Assembly: GCF_019396325.1 (NCBI RefSeq)
Contig: NZ_JAHKRO010000094.1
Span: 1 to 35,253, forward strand
Direction of reading: 5' to 3'
DNA length: 35,253 nucleotides
Origin: Nonomuraea ceibae
GTDB lineage: Bacteria > Actinomycetota > Actinomycetes > Streptosporangiales > Streptosporangiaceae
The position numbers and the translations under genes are program-made. Positions within the stretch are counted from its first letter, which is position 1; the number at the start of each line of letters is the position of its first letter. This document shows, piece by piece, positions 35,200-35,253 of this stretch. The notes beneath the pieces are model-generated. The model did no database searches. It saw nothing but the letters and a program-made list of their open reading frames with translations, and was not told the origin of the DNA.

Positions 35200-35253
35200 G
35201 AGCTGCGGACTTTTAATCCGTAGGTTCCGGGTTCGAGCCCCGGGCGCCCTACC
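35200..35253 (+). repeat. attR: right copy of the 54-bp tRNA-Lys direct repeat
   Basis: It is identical to 1-54. The upstream sequence (GATCAAGATAGG) is not tRNA-like, so only the 3' portion of the tRNA is duplicated here and this copy is not a functional gene. The window stops at its last base, so the host flank is not visible. Confidence 0.95.

Noticed and set aside
1..35253. CRISPR arrays, insertion sequences or transposon ends
   Set aside because: No regularly spaced repeat-spacer structure and no transposase-like protein were seen. The only long direct repeat is the att pair, and the phased decamers lack spacers.

Overview
The window is a complete, very GC-rich integrated element from a high-GC actinobacterium, plausibly a Streptosporangiales-type host (inference from codon use and protein style). 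It runs exactly from one 54-bp copy of the 3' part of a tRNA-Lys(UUU) gene (1-54) to the second copy (35200-35253). Beside the right copy lie a tyrosine integrase, a Xis-like excisionase and an XRE repressor. The element is a temperate siphovirus-type prophage with an HK97-fold capsid. It also carries features more typical of actinobacterial integrative plasmids: two GntR regulators and a ParA/ParB-like pair.

Layout. Left end (1-5.6 kb): attL with the tRNA 3' end, short repeats that recur at the right end, two leftward GntR-family regulators, then rightward accessory genes. These are a small unknown pair, a 66-aa gene among strong inverted repeats, parA with a ParB-like partner and a third gene, and a leaderless zinc-ribbon pair between two similar terminators. 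From 5.6 to 32.4 kb almost everything reads leftward as one long, tightly overlapping series: xis (32.4 kb), an early block of small unknown proteins (31.9-24.9 kb) including an HTH protein and several hidden small genes, HNH endonuclease, putative cos region, terminase, portal, protease, capsid, neck and head-tail connectors, tail tube, gpG/gpGT chaperones, tape measure, tail hub, fibre-like protein, then lysis genes (coiled-coil membrane protein, amidase endolysin, holin candidate). One gene in the lysis/tail region points the other way: a DUF4190/MmpS-like membrane protein at 7299-7982, a typical moron. Right end (32.5-35.2 kb): rightward XRE repressor, a small membrane protein, integrase, attR.

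How the parts work together. The XRE/xis divergent region is the likely lysogeny switch. The integrase and Xis should act on the two tRNA-derived att sites. Two short repeat classes, a GTGACAGC pair and 10-bp-phased NNNGCGGANN decamers, occur beside both att cores. The decamers also occur in the xis and XRE promoter region, which would link excision directly to control of the switch. ParA/ParB could stabilise an excised, plasmid-like state. The late genes are sufficient for a long-tailed virion. I recognise no replicative helicase, primase or polymerase. The 334-aa HTH protein at 27528-28532 is the best candidate for a replication factor. No CRISPR array, insertion sequence or rRNA was seen.
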